From contig OZ025871.1 in assembly GCA_964019415.1 (NCBI GenBank), positions 9,148,213 through 9,212,212 of the forward strand: a stretch of 64,000 nucleotides of DNA, given 5' to 3'. This stretch comes from Ianthella basta. Lineage: Eukaryota > Porifera > Demospongiae > Verongiida > Ianthellidae. The position numbers and the translations under genes are program-made. The notes under the pieces are model-generated. The model saw nothing but the letters and a program-made list of their open reading frames with translations, ran no database searches and was not told the origin of the DNA. Below are positions 36,600 through 49,115 of this stretch, one piece after another (position 1 is the first letter of the stretch; every line of letters starts with the position of its first letter).

Positions 36600-37250
36600 T
36601 GAAACATTATATTTTCGCTCTCTGAATAACTCTATGAAACATGAATGGCGGGAGAAGGAAGTATGATCTTAGCTTTATCAGAAAACTTATTCAGCGCAAC
36701 GGAGAAAGCTTGGATAAAGATGCTTGAAGGTGTTGAAAATGGCTTACTCGCCGACATTCAGAGCAAAACCGGCATATCTGGACGACGCCTGAAACACACG
36801 TAGTTGCGCTCGTTACGTGTAGGAAATGTAACGTTTCAGAATCGACTGGGAACTGTGCATCTGTTCGCAGAGTAAAAAAAAACACCTCCATAGTGGTAAT
36901 TTTGTCACAGTTCGCACGTTCAAATGCTATTTTCTCAATAGCAGACTATACGGTACACTTTTGTTCTCAGTCGAATATAAAGTCATATTTACTACTAAAC
37001 ACGACGATGTGCAGCACACTCACCAAGAAGGGGCTCTAAGTATGCCGTATTTTTTTTTATACAAAATTTCCTGAACAGCAAACGGCCATTGTAATGATGT
37101 CAACAAACGTCACTATACGTTTTCGAATAGCACTGCGTTAAAAGGAACTTAGGACGCTCGTCAACCAAAGTACAGCAGATCGAGGACAGTAACCGTTATT
37201 GTTGTCAGGCCCACAGACCTGGAAGAGTACGATTTAGCGAAGGTACGTAC
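36600..37250. other. intergenic, no gene recognised
   Basis: Unique sequence; nothing supported. Confidence 0.4.
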
Positions 37251-37269
37251 GTTGGGGTGTATCCACGTG

Positions 37270-37530
37270 TGCCACACTACACGCTGCCTAAGTCATCGCA
37301 CAGCTTCAATTCATGCGATATTTCACTCCACGCGCTGCCTAACTCCACACGCAGCCTCAGTCCACGCGCTGTTTTAGTCCATGCGCTGTCTCACTCCACA
37401 CACTGCCTCATTCCGTACGCGGCCTCACTCAACACACTGCCTCTCTCCACGCGCTGTCTCACTCTACGCGCTACGAACGTAGCTAATTTAACACAGTCTC
37501 ATTCGATGCGCTGCTTCGCTCCACAAAAGT
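37270..37530. repeat. degenerate tandem repeat, about 21-24 bp
   Basis: Variants of CTCCACGCGCTGCCT recur about ten times. The array is irregular in length and reads as an open frame (S/L/R-rich) of about 100 codons, which I treat as a repeat effect. Confidence 0.6.
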
Positions 37531-37609
37531 ACACATACTCAATACCAGCTCGATTATTGCCGTAAACAATTATTGGAATGCAGAGAATAACCTCACTGGG
37601 CAAAGACTC

Positions 37610-37765
37610 TTGTGTGAGCACTGTAGCAAGTGCATATCTGTTATGTAAGCACTCTAGCATAGGACTTGTCTGTTGTGTGAGTACTCTAGTGAAGTGCTGG
37701 TGTGTTGTATAAGCACTGTAGTAGAGTGCTGGTCTGTTGTGTAAGCTCTAGCTTAGTGACGTCAT
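37610..37765. repeat. degenerate tandem repeat, about 39-42 bp
   Basis: GTCTGTTGTGTAAGCACTCTAG-like units occur about four times. Confidence 0.6.
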
Positions 37766-37769
37766 TTGT

Positions 37770-39055
37770 GACATCTCTAAGTTTCTCCCTCCGAAAGTGT
37801 TAATGAAAGGAAATCCACAGTGACACCTTTCATCTATACAGGGTTCCTGGTATAACTATCTTGTGAATGCAAACAGAATTTCTTCCCATTGTAGATTGTA
37901 GAGGTCTGCACAAAGCAATCTCTCAGGAACACCTCAACATAATAAATGTGCCAGAGCTGCAGTGACCCACAGCAGCACTTTCATCATTGGTTGTAGACAA
38001 TAAGTACTATTAAGTAGACATCAATAGGAAACCTCTCAATTTCAGCATTGGTAGTGAAGTTCACCAGTAACTGTGGTAATTACTGCCTAATGTATTATTC
38101 TTTTGCAACCCGCACATACAAAACAAAGTTGGATGCCCTTAGAAAGATCTACAGTACCTAGGTGTATATTATTACTTCTTGGGGGCCCTTTGTTTATAGT
38201 TTGAGGTATGTGTGTAATGTGTTCATGTGATAATGTTTATAATAATTGTTTATTATTTTCAGTCATTGCAAGTGGTGGTGTTCAAGCTGCTATTCCCAAA
38301 GTGTACACTCATCTTTTATGGCATTTCACTGTCCCTCAATCAAACAGTGTTTGTTCATGAACAAACTGTTACTAATAAAAGCCCAAACATGAACTTTTCT
38401 GTGAGATACAGTTCCAAATATCGCAGATGGACATGCATTGTGAAATGGGTGCAGTCAATGCTATACGTGTGCTAGGCTCATAAGCATTGTTAAGTACTAA
38501 TATAGTAGTACAGGGTTATCTTAGAGCTGCACTAGGAGGTACAGTCCAAAATACAACAGAAGTCAAACGATACATTGACGCTGCTGATTCGCTGCTGATT
38601 TGACATGGTCAAGTGAATCTTTGGATTTCCATCTAAAGTAGCCTTGAAGTCAGCATATCTATTCCTCCTTCAGGCACGAAGTAACAGGGACATCTTCATC
38701 CAGAATGTTATGCCAATGAGTAAAGCAGTCTGCATAGCATTTTGAAAGCTGGTTTGGGTTTGGTGCTTTCACAGGATGACTTTATTATTATACTATCTTC
38801 TCTGCTTGGATCGGAGAATAGAAACTGTAAATACAAACTAATCTTACAATAAACTGACCTGCAGGCAAACAAACATGGTTTGTAAGCAAGAAAATGACGC
38901 TCAAAAACATCCATTTTCATCTTCATTTCTGACTTAACAGCTTACATTTGTTCTTTTTGTGTCTCCCTACGTCCATATTATTTATAATGGACATTCTTAT
39001 TAATTCTAGTTAGTATATATAGCCTCCAACAAAAGTGATATCATTGTTGGCATCC
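37770..39055. other. intergenic, no gene recognised
   Basis: Short ORFs (for example 38227-38475) show no motif. It may hold 5' exons or the promoter of the GT31 locus. Confidence 0.4.
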
Positions 39056-39063
39056 TACAGGCT

Positions 39064-39357
39064 TTGAAGGAGACGATTATTCGAATAACCGGGAATTTTT
39101 TTTTACAAATTCTCTTGCTCATTGTATTACTTGCCATTGTATTGTGGAAAGTGGTGGTGAAATTCAATAGCAATGGAATGAAATCCTCCACTAAACCATT
39201 GATGCTACAAGCAATGTGTTGCTTTGGGAAGATTGCAGCAGAAGATCTCTCACTATATATTACTTTGATGTTGAAGCACCTATGTTGGTGATCTGTGCTT
39301 ATTCCCGTCCAGAATTGGTAGAGCTCAGAAACAGTTGCAGAAACACTTCGAGGCATA
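39064..39357 (+). pseudogene. truncated, frameshifted GT31 glycosyltransferase copy
   Basis: It follows a CCTACAG acceptor, as the intact copy does. One frame holds the membrane anchor (FFLQILLLIVLLAIVLWKVV, then VKFNSNGMKSSTKP). After a frameshift near 39250 another frame holds DVEAPMLVICAYSRPELVEL and RNSCRNT. These line up with the first hundred residues of the protein at 40042-41001. The copy stops abruptly at the RNSCRNT motif, where a repeat begins, so the catalytic part is missing. It is a broken tandem duplicate. Confidence 0.8.
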
Positions 39358-39361
39358 AGTA

Positions 39362-39821
39362 CATTATCAGATATCACATTCATGGCGTCTATGTACCCGA
39401 TTCAAAATGGCATCTCCTATCTTAATGTATTAGCTTGCTTCATCGAAACTAGCCAAACGGCGGTGGCAAAGAACAATTTAAAGGCCATGGATAGGCTTCA
39501 TTCGATGTATTGATAATGGCAGCTTCCCCAAAGGCAACCTGGAGTGCACATAAGAGAAAAGCATCATAGGTTGCTCGTACCCCATTTGTTCTTTTCATAT
39601 AATTATCAGACGTCACACTCATGATGTCTATTTAGGAATGTGCTCGGTTCAAAATGGCGTCTCCTATCTTAATGTACTAGCGTGTTTTGGAGAAAATAGC
39701 CAAAAAGGCGGTGGCAAAGAACAATTAAAGGCCATGGATTGGCCTCTTTGGAGGTCAGCAGCACACCCAAAGGCAACCTAGAGTCCACATAGGAGAAAAG
39801 CGTCATAGGCTGCTCGTACCC
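39362..39821. repeat. tandem direct repeat, two copies, about 239-bp period
   Basis: Copies at about 39362-39582 and 39601-39821 share ATTATCAG, TTCAAAATGGC, TCTCCTATCTTAATGTA, GGCGGTGGCAAAGAACAATT and TAGGTTGCTCGTACC-like words. They separate the broken and intact GT31 copies and begin exactly where the broken copy ends. Confidence 0.75.
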
Positions 39822-40041
39822 GTTGATTCAGAAATACTTGCTCCTGCTGTTTACATTTGCTGATAGGGCTTTAATGTCTACTTTGTACAGTCTCCTTCGC
39901 AAAACGCATGTTCACACACATTTCTGCTGCAATGTGCAAAAGTTTAGAACACAAACACTTTGCAATATGCAGTATATGGTACACTTTTTTAACCCCCGAA
40001 GCAATGCTATTTCATTGTCTATTCTACAGACTTAGGGAGAG

Positions 40042-41001
40042 ATGATCAGTCGAATAAGGAGGAAATACGCCAGAATCATTATGTTTACTGCCTTGCTCAG
40101 TTTCATATTATGGGCAGTGTTAGTGAAGTTCAGTTGGATAATAACATGCACTGTAAGTAATTACGGCATTAAATGTTCCACTTCACCATTTTTGATTGAA
40201 GCAGTGTGTTCCTCTGAGAAGACAGAAGCAGTAGATCAATCACTGGATTGGCTTGCTGTGGAAGCACCTAAGCTAGTAATCTGCGTGTTCTCACGGCCAC
40301 AATCAGTAGACGTCAGAAACAGCTGCAGAAACACTTGGATGAAGAAGTTCAACGATAATGAAGCCTTTTTATTAAAGTTCATGATAGGCACCGCTGGTCT
40401 TGACCATGAAGCATTGTCAGTCATACACGCAGAGTTAGAAACATACGGTGACTTGGTGCTATTGGATGGCCACAAGGAAGAATATGGTAGGCAATGTACA
40501 GAGAAGCTGATGTTAACTTTCCAATGGATCATTAACAACACAAATGCCACGTTTGTAATGAAAACAGATGATGACTGCTACATTAGGATGCAGTGTCTGA
40601 TATCACTACTAAAGCAAGCAAATTTGCATAAGCCATTCCTTCTAGGAACAATAGCAAAGAATGAGCCCCCTCATGTTGATGGCAAATGGAAAGATACAGG
40701 ATGGCATCTCACCCAAGAGTACCTTCCCTTTCCTTATGGTTCTGGTTACATTCTCTTACGCAGCCTTATTGCAGAAATAGTTGCCAGTGACAAAGTGTTT
40801 CCATTGAGACGATACAATAATGAAGACATAACACTTGGTCTTTGGCTGGCACAATACAACATCAGCTACATCAACATGGAAAGAGCAGAAGTCAATGGTA
40901 ATTCTTGTTCAGAACGCATGGGAGTATCTGCTGTTATTCACTGCCATGGGTCCCCAGAGTGGATGTATCAAGCACACAATTGTCAACGTTTTTTCAAATG
41001 A
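40042..41001 (+). CDS. beta-1,3-glycosyltransferase, GT31 family, 319 aa
   Basis: A Golgi type II membrane enzyme that transfers a sugar (probably galactose) in beta-1,3 linkage to glycans. Residues about 11-30 form the signal anchor (IIMFTALLSFILWAVLVKF). The luminal domain has the family motifs: SVDVRNSCRNTWMKKF (R-x-x-x-R-x-T-W), FVMKTDDDCYIRM (the D-D-D metal and nucleotide-sugar site), YLPFPYGSGYILLRS (Y-P-x-Y-x-x-G) and NNEDITLGLWLAQYNI (E-D-V-x-x-G). Potential N-glycosylation sites occur at NNTNAT and NIS. Length is close to that of B3GALT6-type enzymes, but I cannot tell the exact acceptor. The coding region is a single exon that starts at ATG just after a TTCTACAG acceptor, so a 5' UTR exon upstream is likely. 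It is complete and ends in TGA. Confidence 0.9.
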   Translation: MISRIRRKYARIIMFTALLSFILWAVLVKFSWIITCTVSNYGIKCSTSPFLIEAVCSSEKTEAVDQSLDWLAVEAPKLVICVFSRPQSVDVRNSCRNTWMKKFNDNEAFLLKFMIGTAGLDHEALSVIHAELETYGDLVLLDGHKEEYGRQCTEKLMLTFQWIINNTNATFVMKTDDDCYIRMQCLISLLKQANLHKPFLLGTIAKNEPPHVDGKWKDTGWHLTQEYLPFPYGSGYILLRSLIAEIVASDKVFPLRRYNNEDITLGLWLAQYNISYINMERAEVNGNSCSERMGVSAVIHCHGSPEWMYQAHNCQRFFK

Positions 41002-41009
41002 TACTAGAG

Positions 41010-43475
41010 ACTGCAGGTGTAGTTCAATTTGCATAAATCAATTGTTTGAACAGTTTCCTTTATTTTGTAGATTTCTATCATTTGCACAAACACGTGCAAC
41101 AGTGTGCAATGTCTGACATAACTTATTTTGCTTTGCTTGCATGTATACTCACTATTTAATTACATGCATTTGTATGCACACTATTTAATTATAAAATTGA
41201 TTGAGTTATAAAATTAATGATTATCTGTGCAGTACTTAAATACATATAATGACAGTATAATGCATGCTGTTTAACATTCTTCATCTGCATGAATGCATGA
41301 CTTGCACTATACAGTTGTACTAATGCACAGCCTTGTGTTGTTGTATCTATAACTATGTATTACCTTGTGTTTTCGAGCTGTCTGCATAATAATTATAGCA
41401 CAAGAGAGTCATGTTGTTAACAGATGGTTAGGTCTGGTGGCAGAGAACAGCATGGCATAAAAGACCACTGGTGTTGCCTGTCAGTGAGCCATTCTTATAA
41501 TTAAGCAAAGGTATAATGGATAGTTATGCAACATTGCAATGATCAAGTGAGAATGTTGCGATTATGATTATGCTTGTGGAGCAGATGATATAATATTGCA
41601 ATGAAGAGGTTGAAGGTGCACACTTGCAGGGAAGCGCAGATCAATGGGCACATGTTCCTCACAGAGTTTGCTGCATGAAGGCAATTAACTGCATAGAAAT
41701 AGCTATAATTGTCCTAACCTTGCTGAATTTGAATTTTTCAACTTCTCCGGCCACTAAAGTAAATTAGTGGTGAGTCTGCATTTTGCCATTTTGCACTGGA
41801 ACTGCTGTGATCCTGGTGGACAGGCATGTAGAGAGCAACCGTTTGCAGACAAAAAGCTTTTATCAGCTAAAACTGGGAAGGGATTGATTGAATTTAAGAT
41901 GCTTGCATGAGCAGTTGATTTAGGTGTATACTGAAGTGTTCCTGGTGAGTCCATACTCTTGTCATCAGCCTGAAGCCAACAGAGGTTATTATAGGTACTG
42001 ACTGTCAGCAAGAATGAGATGATGGTTTAAATTGGGCAGAAACAGTTCATGATAACCTTTGGCTCTTATATGCATGATGATATGATTATATTACACTGCT
42101 TCTCTTATAGAGTATTAAATGCTCTATCAACTGATAAACGCTAACAGCTGCTCATCCCATGCTAGATCTGCAGTGTCACCTGTGATTATACTGCGCATGT
42201 GGGATTGACCTTGCATGCAGCACTGAAACTAGTGGATGAACCAGTAATTATTGCTCAACTTTTAGGTGCAACTCAAATGGTGTCAGAAGACATAGCAGTG
42301 CATTACTATGGAAGATCCATGTGTCGTCTTACAGTCATACATGGTAAAGTAATGGAAAGTCATAATATCATGGCTGTACAAAGGGGAACATGTATATAGA
42401 CAGGCCAGCTTCCACTCCCCTTCAGTACAGTATTATAATATTATATCATACCAAACATTGCTACATGTTTTTTATTTTTGCAAGCCAAGGACATGATAAT
42501 ATAAGCAAACGAGGAATATGAGAATCTCCAATTATTGATTAGGCCAATTATAGCTGTCAGCAACTGTGATCATGTTTATTAGAAACACCGTAACACAATT
42601 GTTTTAGCTGTGTTACAATTAATGTGTAAAAATAAAGTGTACAAAAGTAGAAATCAAAAAGCATTAAATGGGTTATGCAACAAAACTGATTCAGGACATT
42701 CTGGTCATGATCATTTCCTACAAGGGAATGAAGAAACCAAAGGATCACACTTTGGTGTCAGTCACAAATCAAGCATTATTTTCATGAAAGTTTACTGTAT
42801 GTGCTGAAATGTTTTGTGGCTTTCGTAATTTTTGTGGTCCAGGAGCCATCAATTAATAATTTGGAAAAGTGCTGCGCTGCATAACACAGAGAGAGAAAAT
42901 GGCCGCCGAACGAATGCTAACATGTGCCTTGTTCTATTGTTGCCTTAAATGCAGCATCTATGTATGTGCATGTACAAATAAAGCCAACACTTTGGTGCAT
43001 AGCAGTGTATCATTCGATTGCTCTGATGTAGCTAGTCCGACAATGTCAATTCGTTCCTACATACATACCTTACAGTTAAGATACTTAATCTGTACAGGTT
43101 GGAAGGGGACTTTTCTATTGTGGCAGAGATGGTGAAAAAGGCTGTAATGATGCCTGAAAAATATGCAAATGCTTTAGCAATAAACGTCAGGTGAATTCCC
43201 AGAGAAGAATGTTGCCACTGCTTTACTAGGCTTTACTAGCTTGCCTGCTACAGTATGCTAGATGAGTCTCCATTCGCAGTCCTATTAAATTTTTTCGTGT
43301 ACATTCTACATACAGTATTCTACAGATAGTATAATAATAATATTGGTCACAAAGCATCTGTGAAAACAAAACTGTGAGGTGTGTATAAATCATACATTGC
43401 AAATTTTAGCCTGCAAATAATATCAGCGTATACGACATTCTCCTTCACTCTTGCTATGTGTATCAAGTGTATTAA
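41010..43475. other. intergenic, no gene recognised
   Basis: AT-rich. An ATG-initiated ORF at 42899 (MAAERMLTCALFYCC...) has a hydrophobic start but no further motif. An ORF at 42199-42399 is also unrecognised. Confidence 0.4.
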
Positions 43476-43724
43476 GGATTACCTTGAGGCCCAGTCTGTT
43501 GCAGTAAGTCAACACAATGAACCCTCCTTGCTTCAAAACATCTTCGATGGCCTTCTTGAAGGCCTGACTAACTTCAGTGTCTATTTACCTTGGCAAGAAA
43601 GCTGTCCATATCCTGAGAACAGAACAAAGAAGGCCTACAGGAAGGGACATAAAATGGAAGATGAAGACACTTGAGTCAATGAGGAGGAGGGGAAGAACAG
43701 AAGGGTGAGTGGAAAGAAAAACCT

Positions 43725-43840
43725 TGGTGTGTGTGTGTGTGTGTTGCGTGTGTGTGTTTGCATGTGTGTTTACATGTGTGTGCATGTTTGTGCATGTGTG
43801 TGTGTGTTTGTGTGCATGTGCGTGTGTGTGTGCACAAGTG
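43725..43840. repeat. (TG)n microsatellite with GCATG breaks
   Basis: Impure TG tract inside the MRPL15-derived block. Confidence 0.9.
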
Positions 43841-45109
43841 TTTATCATACTGTTTAGCCATATTATTTAGTTGCAACAATCAGCCATCTGGAGCCTATAT
43901 ATCCTGCACAGCCCTTCTACAACAAAGCAGTTTGCTCCCATGACTGAACAGCATTCACAAGTGGCAGGGAGCATTATGGATGGATGAATGGCTACTGCCA
44001 CTTTGGAACTTGTAGCTCACATTTTATAGGTACACCCTTATGATGTTATGAGTACAGCTAGCATAGGAATAGCCTGTTGCAGAGTATTTGTTGCAAATGC
44101 CCCCCCCATGACTCACCTCTGAACATTGACGGCACTATGCATAGCCAGAAGACACCTAATGTTTAGGCATTACAGTTATATGGTGCCAATAGGAAGATAA
44201 GTGAAGTTAAGGTTCTAAAGATGAGTCGTGAGTCAACTGTCATTCACAACAACCAATTCACAAATCCCTGCATGTAGTGCTATGAATTAGCAAACGGCAA
44301 CGTGCATTACCCTATCTGCACATGCATGGTATAGTACTGTTCAGTGATGTACTGTGCATGTGTGCAATAAACACTAATAATTGCATAATACTGCACTACT
44401 GCAATACATCAGGGATGCATATGTAAACACATGAGTGACTCCATGGTGCGGCAGAGAAAGGTAGTTGGGGAGGCAGGTAGAAGAGCGAAAGACCTTGAAA
44501 GAAAGTAAAATGAATAGTTGGAGTAGCATAATGAAAATCAGTATGTCTGGTGGTATGAGTGAGATGTAAGTAGCTATGTACGTGCTAAAGAGATTTAGCT
44601 ACGTGCACTGTAGAGAAAACCGTGGGTGGACTACAGTGCATGCATGGAACCACGCTTGAAGACAACCCTGAAGAGTGAACACCTCGACTGTGCAAGCACT
44701 TAGCCCAATTATTGGTACCATTTTAATAACATAGGCTTCCCAAAGAGTGACCCTTGTTAATCTGTATTGTGGACCCTATAATACCACACTGCCAACACTT
44801 CACCCAAATATTCTGACAGTATGTTGCTAGCTGCATCAACTCCCAGAACATGGCCTCTCACTGCTTTGCACTGCTACTACGGGCAACTGACAGGAACAGC
44901 ACAGAAACTATATAGTGAGTGCCCACAATTGCCTATACAAAAGTTTTCCAAAGTGATATAAATTATAGCATGAGAAAGCTCAGCAAAAATCACATTCAGA
45001 AATAGTGTGAATGTAGAGTACTTGAGCGAACCACCTCTATCCTTATGAATTCATCTGATCACAATCATGGCACTATTCATGCATACTGTGTGATTGTTCT
45101 ACAGTAGAA

Positions 45110-45268
45110 CCTGTTTAGAGTGGTCACTGTGTTAGGTAGCCACCTTTCTAAAAAAGCCAGTCTCCCTGTCCCCAAATAGCACTAAATCATCGCAATTTAC
45201 CTCTGTAGTGCAGCCACATCATGGTAAACGTCAATTAGAACTGGCCCGCAGGCATTTGTCTTAGACAG
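45110..45268. mobile_element. MITE, family M1, copy 3 of 3
   Basis: Left end ACAGTAGAACCTGTTTAGAG, core TGTCCCCAAATAGCACTAAA and right end CTTAGACAGGTTCCAG. The ends are inverted over about 14 bp. The left terminus is the best-kept of the three. Confidence 0.6.
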
Positions 45269-45461
45269 GTTCCAGGGAAGACAGTGCACTGTAATAATTA
45301 TAAGGATATCAACCACCAAGACCCCATAATTAGGAAATTCTTGTCATTCCGAAAGGAGTCTGCTCAAAGTGGCTCCACTTTATTGGCCTCTTTTTGCCAT
45401 GGGAAGCTTGACCCTTGATAATCAAGGACAAAGCTGTCAGGGTACATACCAAACAACACAG

Positions 45462-45466
<5 letters not shown>

Positions 45467-45495
<29 letters not shown>
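45467..45495. repeat. poly-G run, about 28 bases
   Basis: An unbroken G run followed by TTGGGG. Length in the assembly is likely unreliable; it may form a quadruplex. Confidence 0.8.
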
Positions 45496-45497
<2 letters not shown>

Positions 45498-45901
45498 GGG
45501 GTTATGGATTATCAACAGTTTTAGCTTCCCATAACAAAAAGGGTATATCCATAGAACCTCTATTGAGAGGGCAAACACAGAACAAAATGGCAGTATGACT
45601 ATGCATTGCTGTGAACAGGCATGATTTTGTAGTTACGTACACTCTACATTGTTAAAATAGGGAGTGATGATCGCACCCAAAATTGGTGTAAATTGATGCC
45701 ACATGAGCACACGCTTTTGCAGTGTGATGTTCACTCCAACAATGCAGTACGCAACATACCATTTGTGTGAACTGTTTGTAAGAGACTAATCACTTCATGG
45801 TACATTTCACTACAGATATGGTACACCGCTTTGAGGATTCGCGTAGTACACAGCATACCGTGTGCACCTGGCAGGATAGTTTGTGGGTGATGGCATTCCT
45901 G

Positions 45902-46015
45902 CAAACATTGGGCATCTGGTGCCCCAGCGAAGTTCTCCGGGGAATACGGCATCCCCTACAAACATTGAGCATCTGGTGCCCCAGTGAACTTCACCGGGGA
46001 ATACGGCATCCCCTG
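45902..46015. repeat. 57-bp tandem duplication, two copies
   Basis: Copies at 45902-45958 and 45959-46015 share CATCTGGTGCCCCAG and CGGGGAATACGGCATCCCCT and differ at about six positions. The period is 19 codons, so an ORF (45797-46072) stays open across it. I do not recognise that ORF. Confidence 0.75.
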
Positions 46016-46427
46016 CAACACAGGAATTCTAGATTGGTGCTGGATGATGAAACCATATATGGAAGTAAATGAGCTGACAGTGAATATGTTAGTTCACCTA
46101 CTGTCCACTTCTATGGTATGAACTCATTAACCAGTCCCTATACGTATGGCTTCATCAATTACCAATGGACCATACTTACCTGCTGACCATTTTACCAAAG
46201 CAGTAGCCAAATGTTCACCTGACTACAGTACTTCTTTGGTTGGTTGTCGCCACCAGATATTTGCAATCAATTATTGACCTGGTGAGGTCATTGTGCTGGT
46301 TACAAGGCTAGTAGCAGCGGCAATTGGAATGAGGAAGACTGGTATAAAGCATAATTGGATAATTGAACACTGAAATTAGCATGGACATTTCCGTACAAAG
46401 AAGAAACCGCTTCCACAATAAGTGATC

Positions 46428-46540
46428 AGATGGTGCAGTGGCTAAACAGACTTATGCCAATCTCATGCAATGATTCTGAAACTTGTGTTCCAGACCACTG
46501 CAAAACTGTGAATTCATGATCAGTTGGTGGTTCAAGTCAT
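46428..46540 (+). repeat. tRNA-derived SINE-like segment
   Basis: TGGTGCAGTGGC at about 46431 fits a pol III A box, and GGTTCAAGTC at about 46528 fits a B box. A weaker B-box-like GTTCCAGAC lies nearer, at about 46488. The wide A-B spacing and lack of a clover-leaf argue for a SINE relic rather than a tRNA gene. Confidence 0.4.
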
Positions 46541-46544
46541 CCGC

Positions 46545-47960
46545 CTTCACCACATACCCTGAATCTCCTGTACACTGTCTGCCAACAGAGTTAGGTGTAC
46601 TGAAGGTCTAGCCAAATTGACGTCATTAAGGTAAAATCTGATAACTGATATTCGATTGCAACCATCTGGTCTGGACAACTAACCTGAAACGTACAGCATC
46701 TTTTGGAAAGGGGGATCTGGAGTAAGAGCAAAATGGCGGTATATAAAGTTACATGAGACTATAAGTTGTTGTTGACTTAAGTTGTTGAGCCTTTAGAACC
46801 TGTAAACATCCCTTGTGTAGAAAACCAGTAAGTTCAATAACAATCACTATGCTAGTGGCAATGACCCTAACAAAGGATTTTTTTTACTTAATGAACAGTA
46901 CCATTTCACACGTATATAGCTTACTATAAGTACATGACAATACATGTATATAGACATGCAGAATGTCAATGAATACATTATAAGCTATTCAATGCATCTT
47001 CGTATACTTTCTCTTCAGAGTCATTCAATATGTTAATACCAAGGCACTGGATACTCTTCAAGCCTGGATTTTGAGAAGAATATGAATGAACGATGGGTAA
47101 TAAAAGAAGGAGGATGTTTGCAGTAAAACACAGTTGAAACAGAAAACTTGAATTGACATCGATGCTGATGTCCTCTTTGTTTCTCAGTTGGATTTCACTG
47201 ATAGCAAGCCCTATTCTTACCCTACTCACAACAGCATGTAGAAGGTAGAGCGTTCGACGGTCAACCTGTAGAAGTTCGTGACATGAAGAATCGTGAAGTT
47301 CGTGAAGAATGCCATAACTTTTGAACTCAAAATCTGGGAAAGGTAGTTACCAGATACAACTTTTCGAGCATCTTCCATTAAGCTTGGGTCAAGGGAATGT
47401 CAATGCAAAATGTCACCGCAAGCTTTAGAGAAGTTGGGATCTACCCCACTAATAGAGATCAAGTGCTTGCAAAGCTGTCTTGAACAAGTTCCACTCAACA
47501 ACAGCAGGAGAATCCTAACCCCATGCTCTTCATACCTTTCTGCACCCGCCAGACACAGCAAGTGTAAATCCCAAAAGCCCCATTAGTGCTGAAGACACCA
47601 GAATGCACACCTGGTCCATCTAACACACAGGGCAAGGTAGAAACTACAGCTGATATACCTCTGTGCTGCCCATGGCCAGCCCAGTGCCATCATCTGACCC
47701 TGCTCCTTTCACTTCAGCAAAGGTGAAAAGGTTCCAGAAACGACTGGAACAAGGATTTGATGTCCCATGCAGATACCTGATACTCACAGTTGTTAGCCAC
47801 AATTTTTATGCCATCAATGTACGAACCGGCACCTTCGTCTATTCTTGACACAAGTATTTCGAGTTAAAAAAACTTGTGGGACTGCTGCTCCAACTCGAAA
47901 TACTTGCTCCCTTCGGTCGCAGCTCTGTCACTCACAATAAGTAAACATGACATTGTGTCA
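46545..47960. other. no confident gene
   Basis: An ORF near 47670-47848 begins with a Ser/Pro-rich part and a basic helix (VKRFQKRLEQGFDVP) and then loses character. No splice partner was found. Confidence 0.3.
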
Positions 47961-47977
47961 TATACCTCAGTAACCTC

Positions 47978-48118
<141 letters not shown>

Positions 48119-48389
48119 AAGACTGCAAAGACAGACATATGACTGCTTACAGCACATGCATTTACAATGAGTATTTACAGAAATAATGTACCAAAGAATC
48201 CACAGTCACGAGAGTAGCTAGTGCTAACAAATACTACATATGTTTGCTAAAGCGCAGTACGTGTGGGCCAGGTTCTGAAGAGCAATTAGAAGGGCAACCG
48301 TGTGAGCTAAGCTTTTCAATGCTAGAAACGGTTGAAGAATGTTAGCGTGTACATATCACGGCGCTCTACGTTACTCCTGTCATGTGTTC

Positions 48390-48650
48390 CAGGCATGCAT
48401 AGCAGAAGATAATGAGGCAAAGAGACAGAAGAGACAGAAGGTAGAAAAAGAAAGGGAGCAGAGGAGACAGAAGGCAGAAGAGCAGGAGGAAAAAAGAAGA
48501 AGGAAGGAAGAGAAGGAGGAAAGAAGAAGACGGCAGAAGAGAATTAAGGAGGTGGAATGAAGAGGGAAGGCAGAAGAGGAGGAAAGAAGTAATAAGGAAG
48601 AGAAGCAAAAGAAGGACGAGCATGATAGAAAAGAAAGTAAAGGTAGCAGG
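48390..48650 (+). other. purine-rich exon-like segment (charged coiled-coil coding potential)
   Basis: After a TGTTCCAG acceptor, a frame reads ACIAEDNEAKRQKRQKVEKE and continues Arg/Lys/Glu-rich to a TGA at about 48560. The composition may be a simple GA-rich repeat rather than a true exon. It ends next to the left edge of the Penelope palindrome, which may have interrupted it. Confidence 0.3.
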
Positions 48651-48915
48651 ACAGGCACTACAAGGGAGACAAAGAGATATAATTTAGCATTTAATACATG
48701 CAGGAAAGTGAATATAATAATTTCTTTCTTACACACTTTACAGTTTATCCACATCCTAAGCGTAATGCATGCAGTATATAGGTGGATGTACATTGCTACT
48801 CAACCAAACATGCATTGGAAACTCGCCTCTCAGTGAAGCTACTGTTATTAAAAGAATCACTAAACTGAAATAGCATCATCCAAGTTCGTTCGCACTAGCC
48901 AAAATTTCACAAGTT

Positions 48916-48958
48916 ATCCAGACGTTTCGGCAGCTTTCAGCCGCCTTCATCAGTGAAT
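48916..48958 (-). ncRNA. hammerhead-like motif in the PLE 3' UTR, left arm
   Basis: Minus strand: ATTCA, CTGATGA, A, GGCGGC-TGAAA-GCTGCC, GAAAC, GTC, TGGAT. Stem I pairs ATTCA with TGGAT (five pairs, one G-U). Stem II has six pairs, one of them a wobble. The order is that of a type I hammerhead with a minimal stem III. Confidence 0.65.
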
Positions 48959-49115
48959 GACAAAATACAGCACTCCTATAGTTTTTATATAAATGTTAGT
49001 GACAGGTGATGAAATGTGGTGACAGTTGATGATGTGACCATGAATAACGTTAAAGTAACAATTTTAACAGTCAATGAATTTTGTTAGGCAGTAACAGTAG
49101 AGATCCAATAGTAAT

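Larger units (their letters stand above)
43481..45620 (-). pseudogene. decayed duplicate of the MRPL15 exon 4 to intron 1 region
   Basis: The exon 4-like part (about 43481-43620, minus strand) still reads SQAFKKAIEDVLKQGG and NRLGLKVIL in one frame and DSFLAKV in another. A four-base insertion near 43585-43590 breaks it. Then, in the order of the parent gene, come a TG tract (43725-43840), the GCAATACATCAG word (44400) and the GGCCTCTTTTTGCCATGGGAAGC and CTTCCCATAACAAAAAG words of intron 1 (45385, 45525). Exons 2 and 3 are not recognisable. A young MITE copy (45110-45268) and a poly-G run lie inside. Confidence 0.6.

Noticed and set aside
46428..46540. A tRNA gene
   Set aside because: No clover-leaf can be drawn with the A and B boxes at this spacing.
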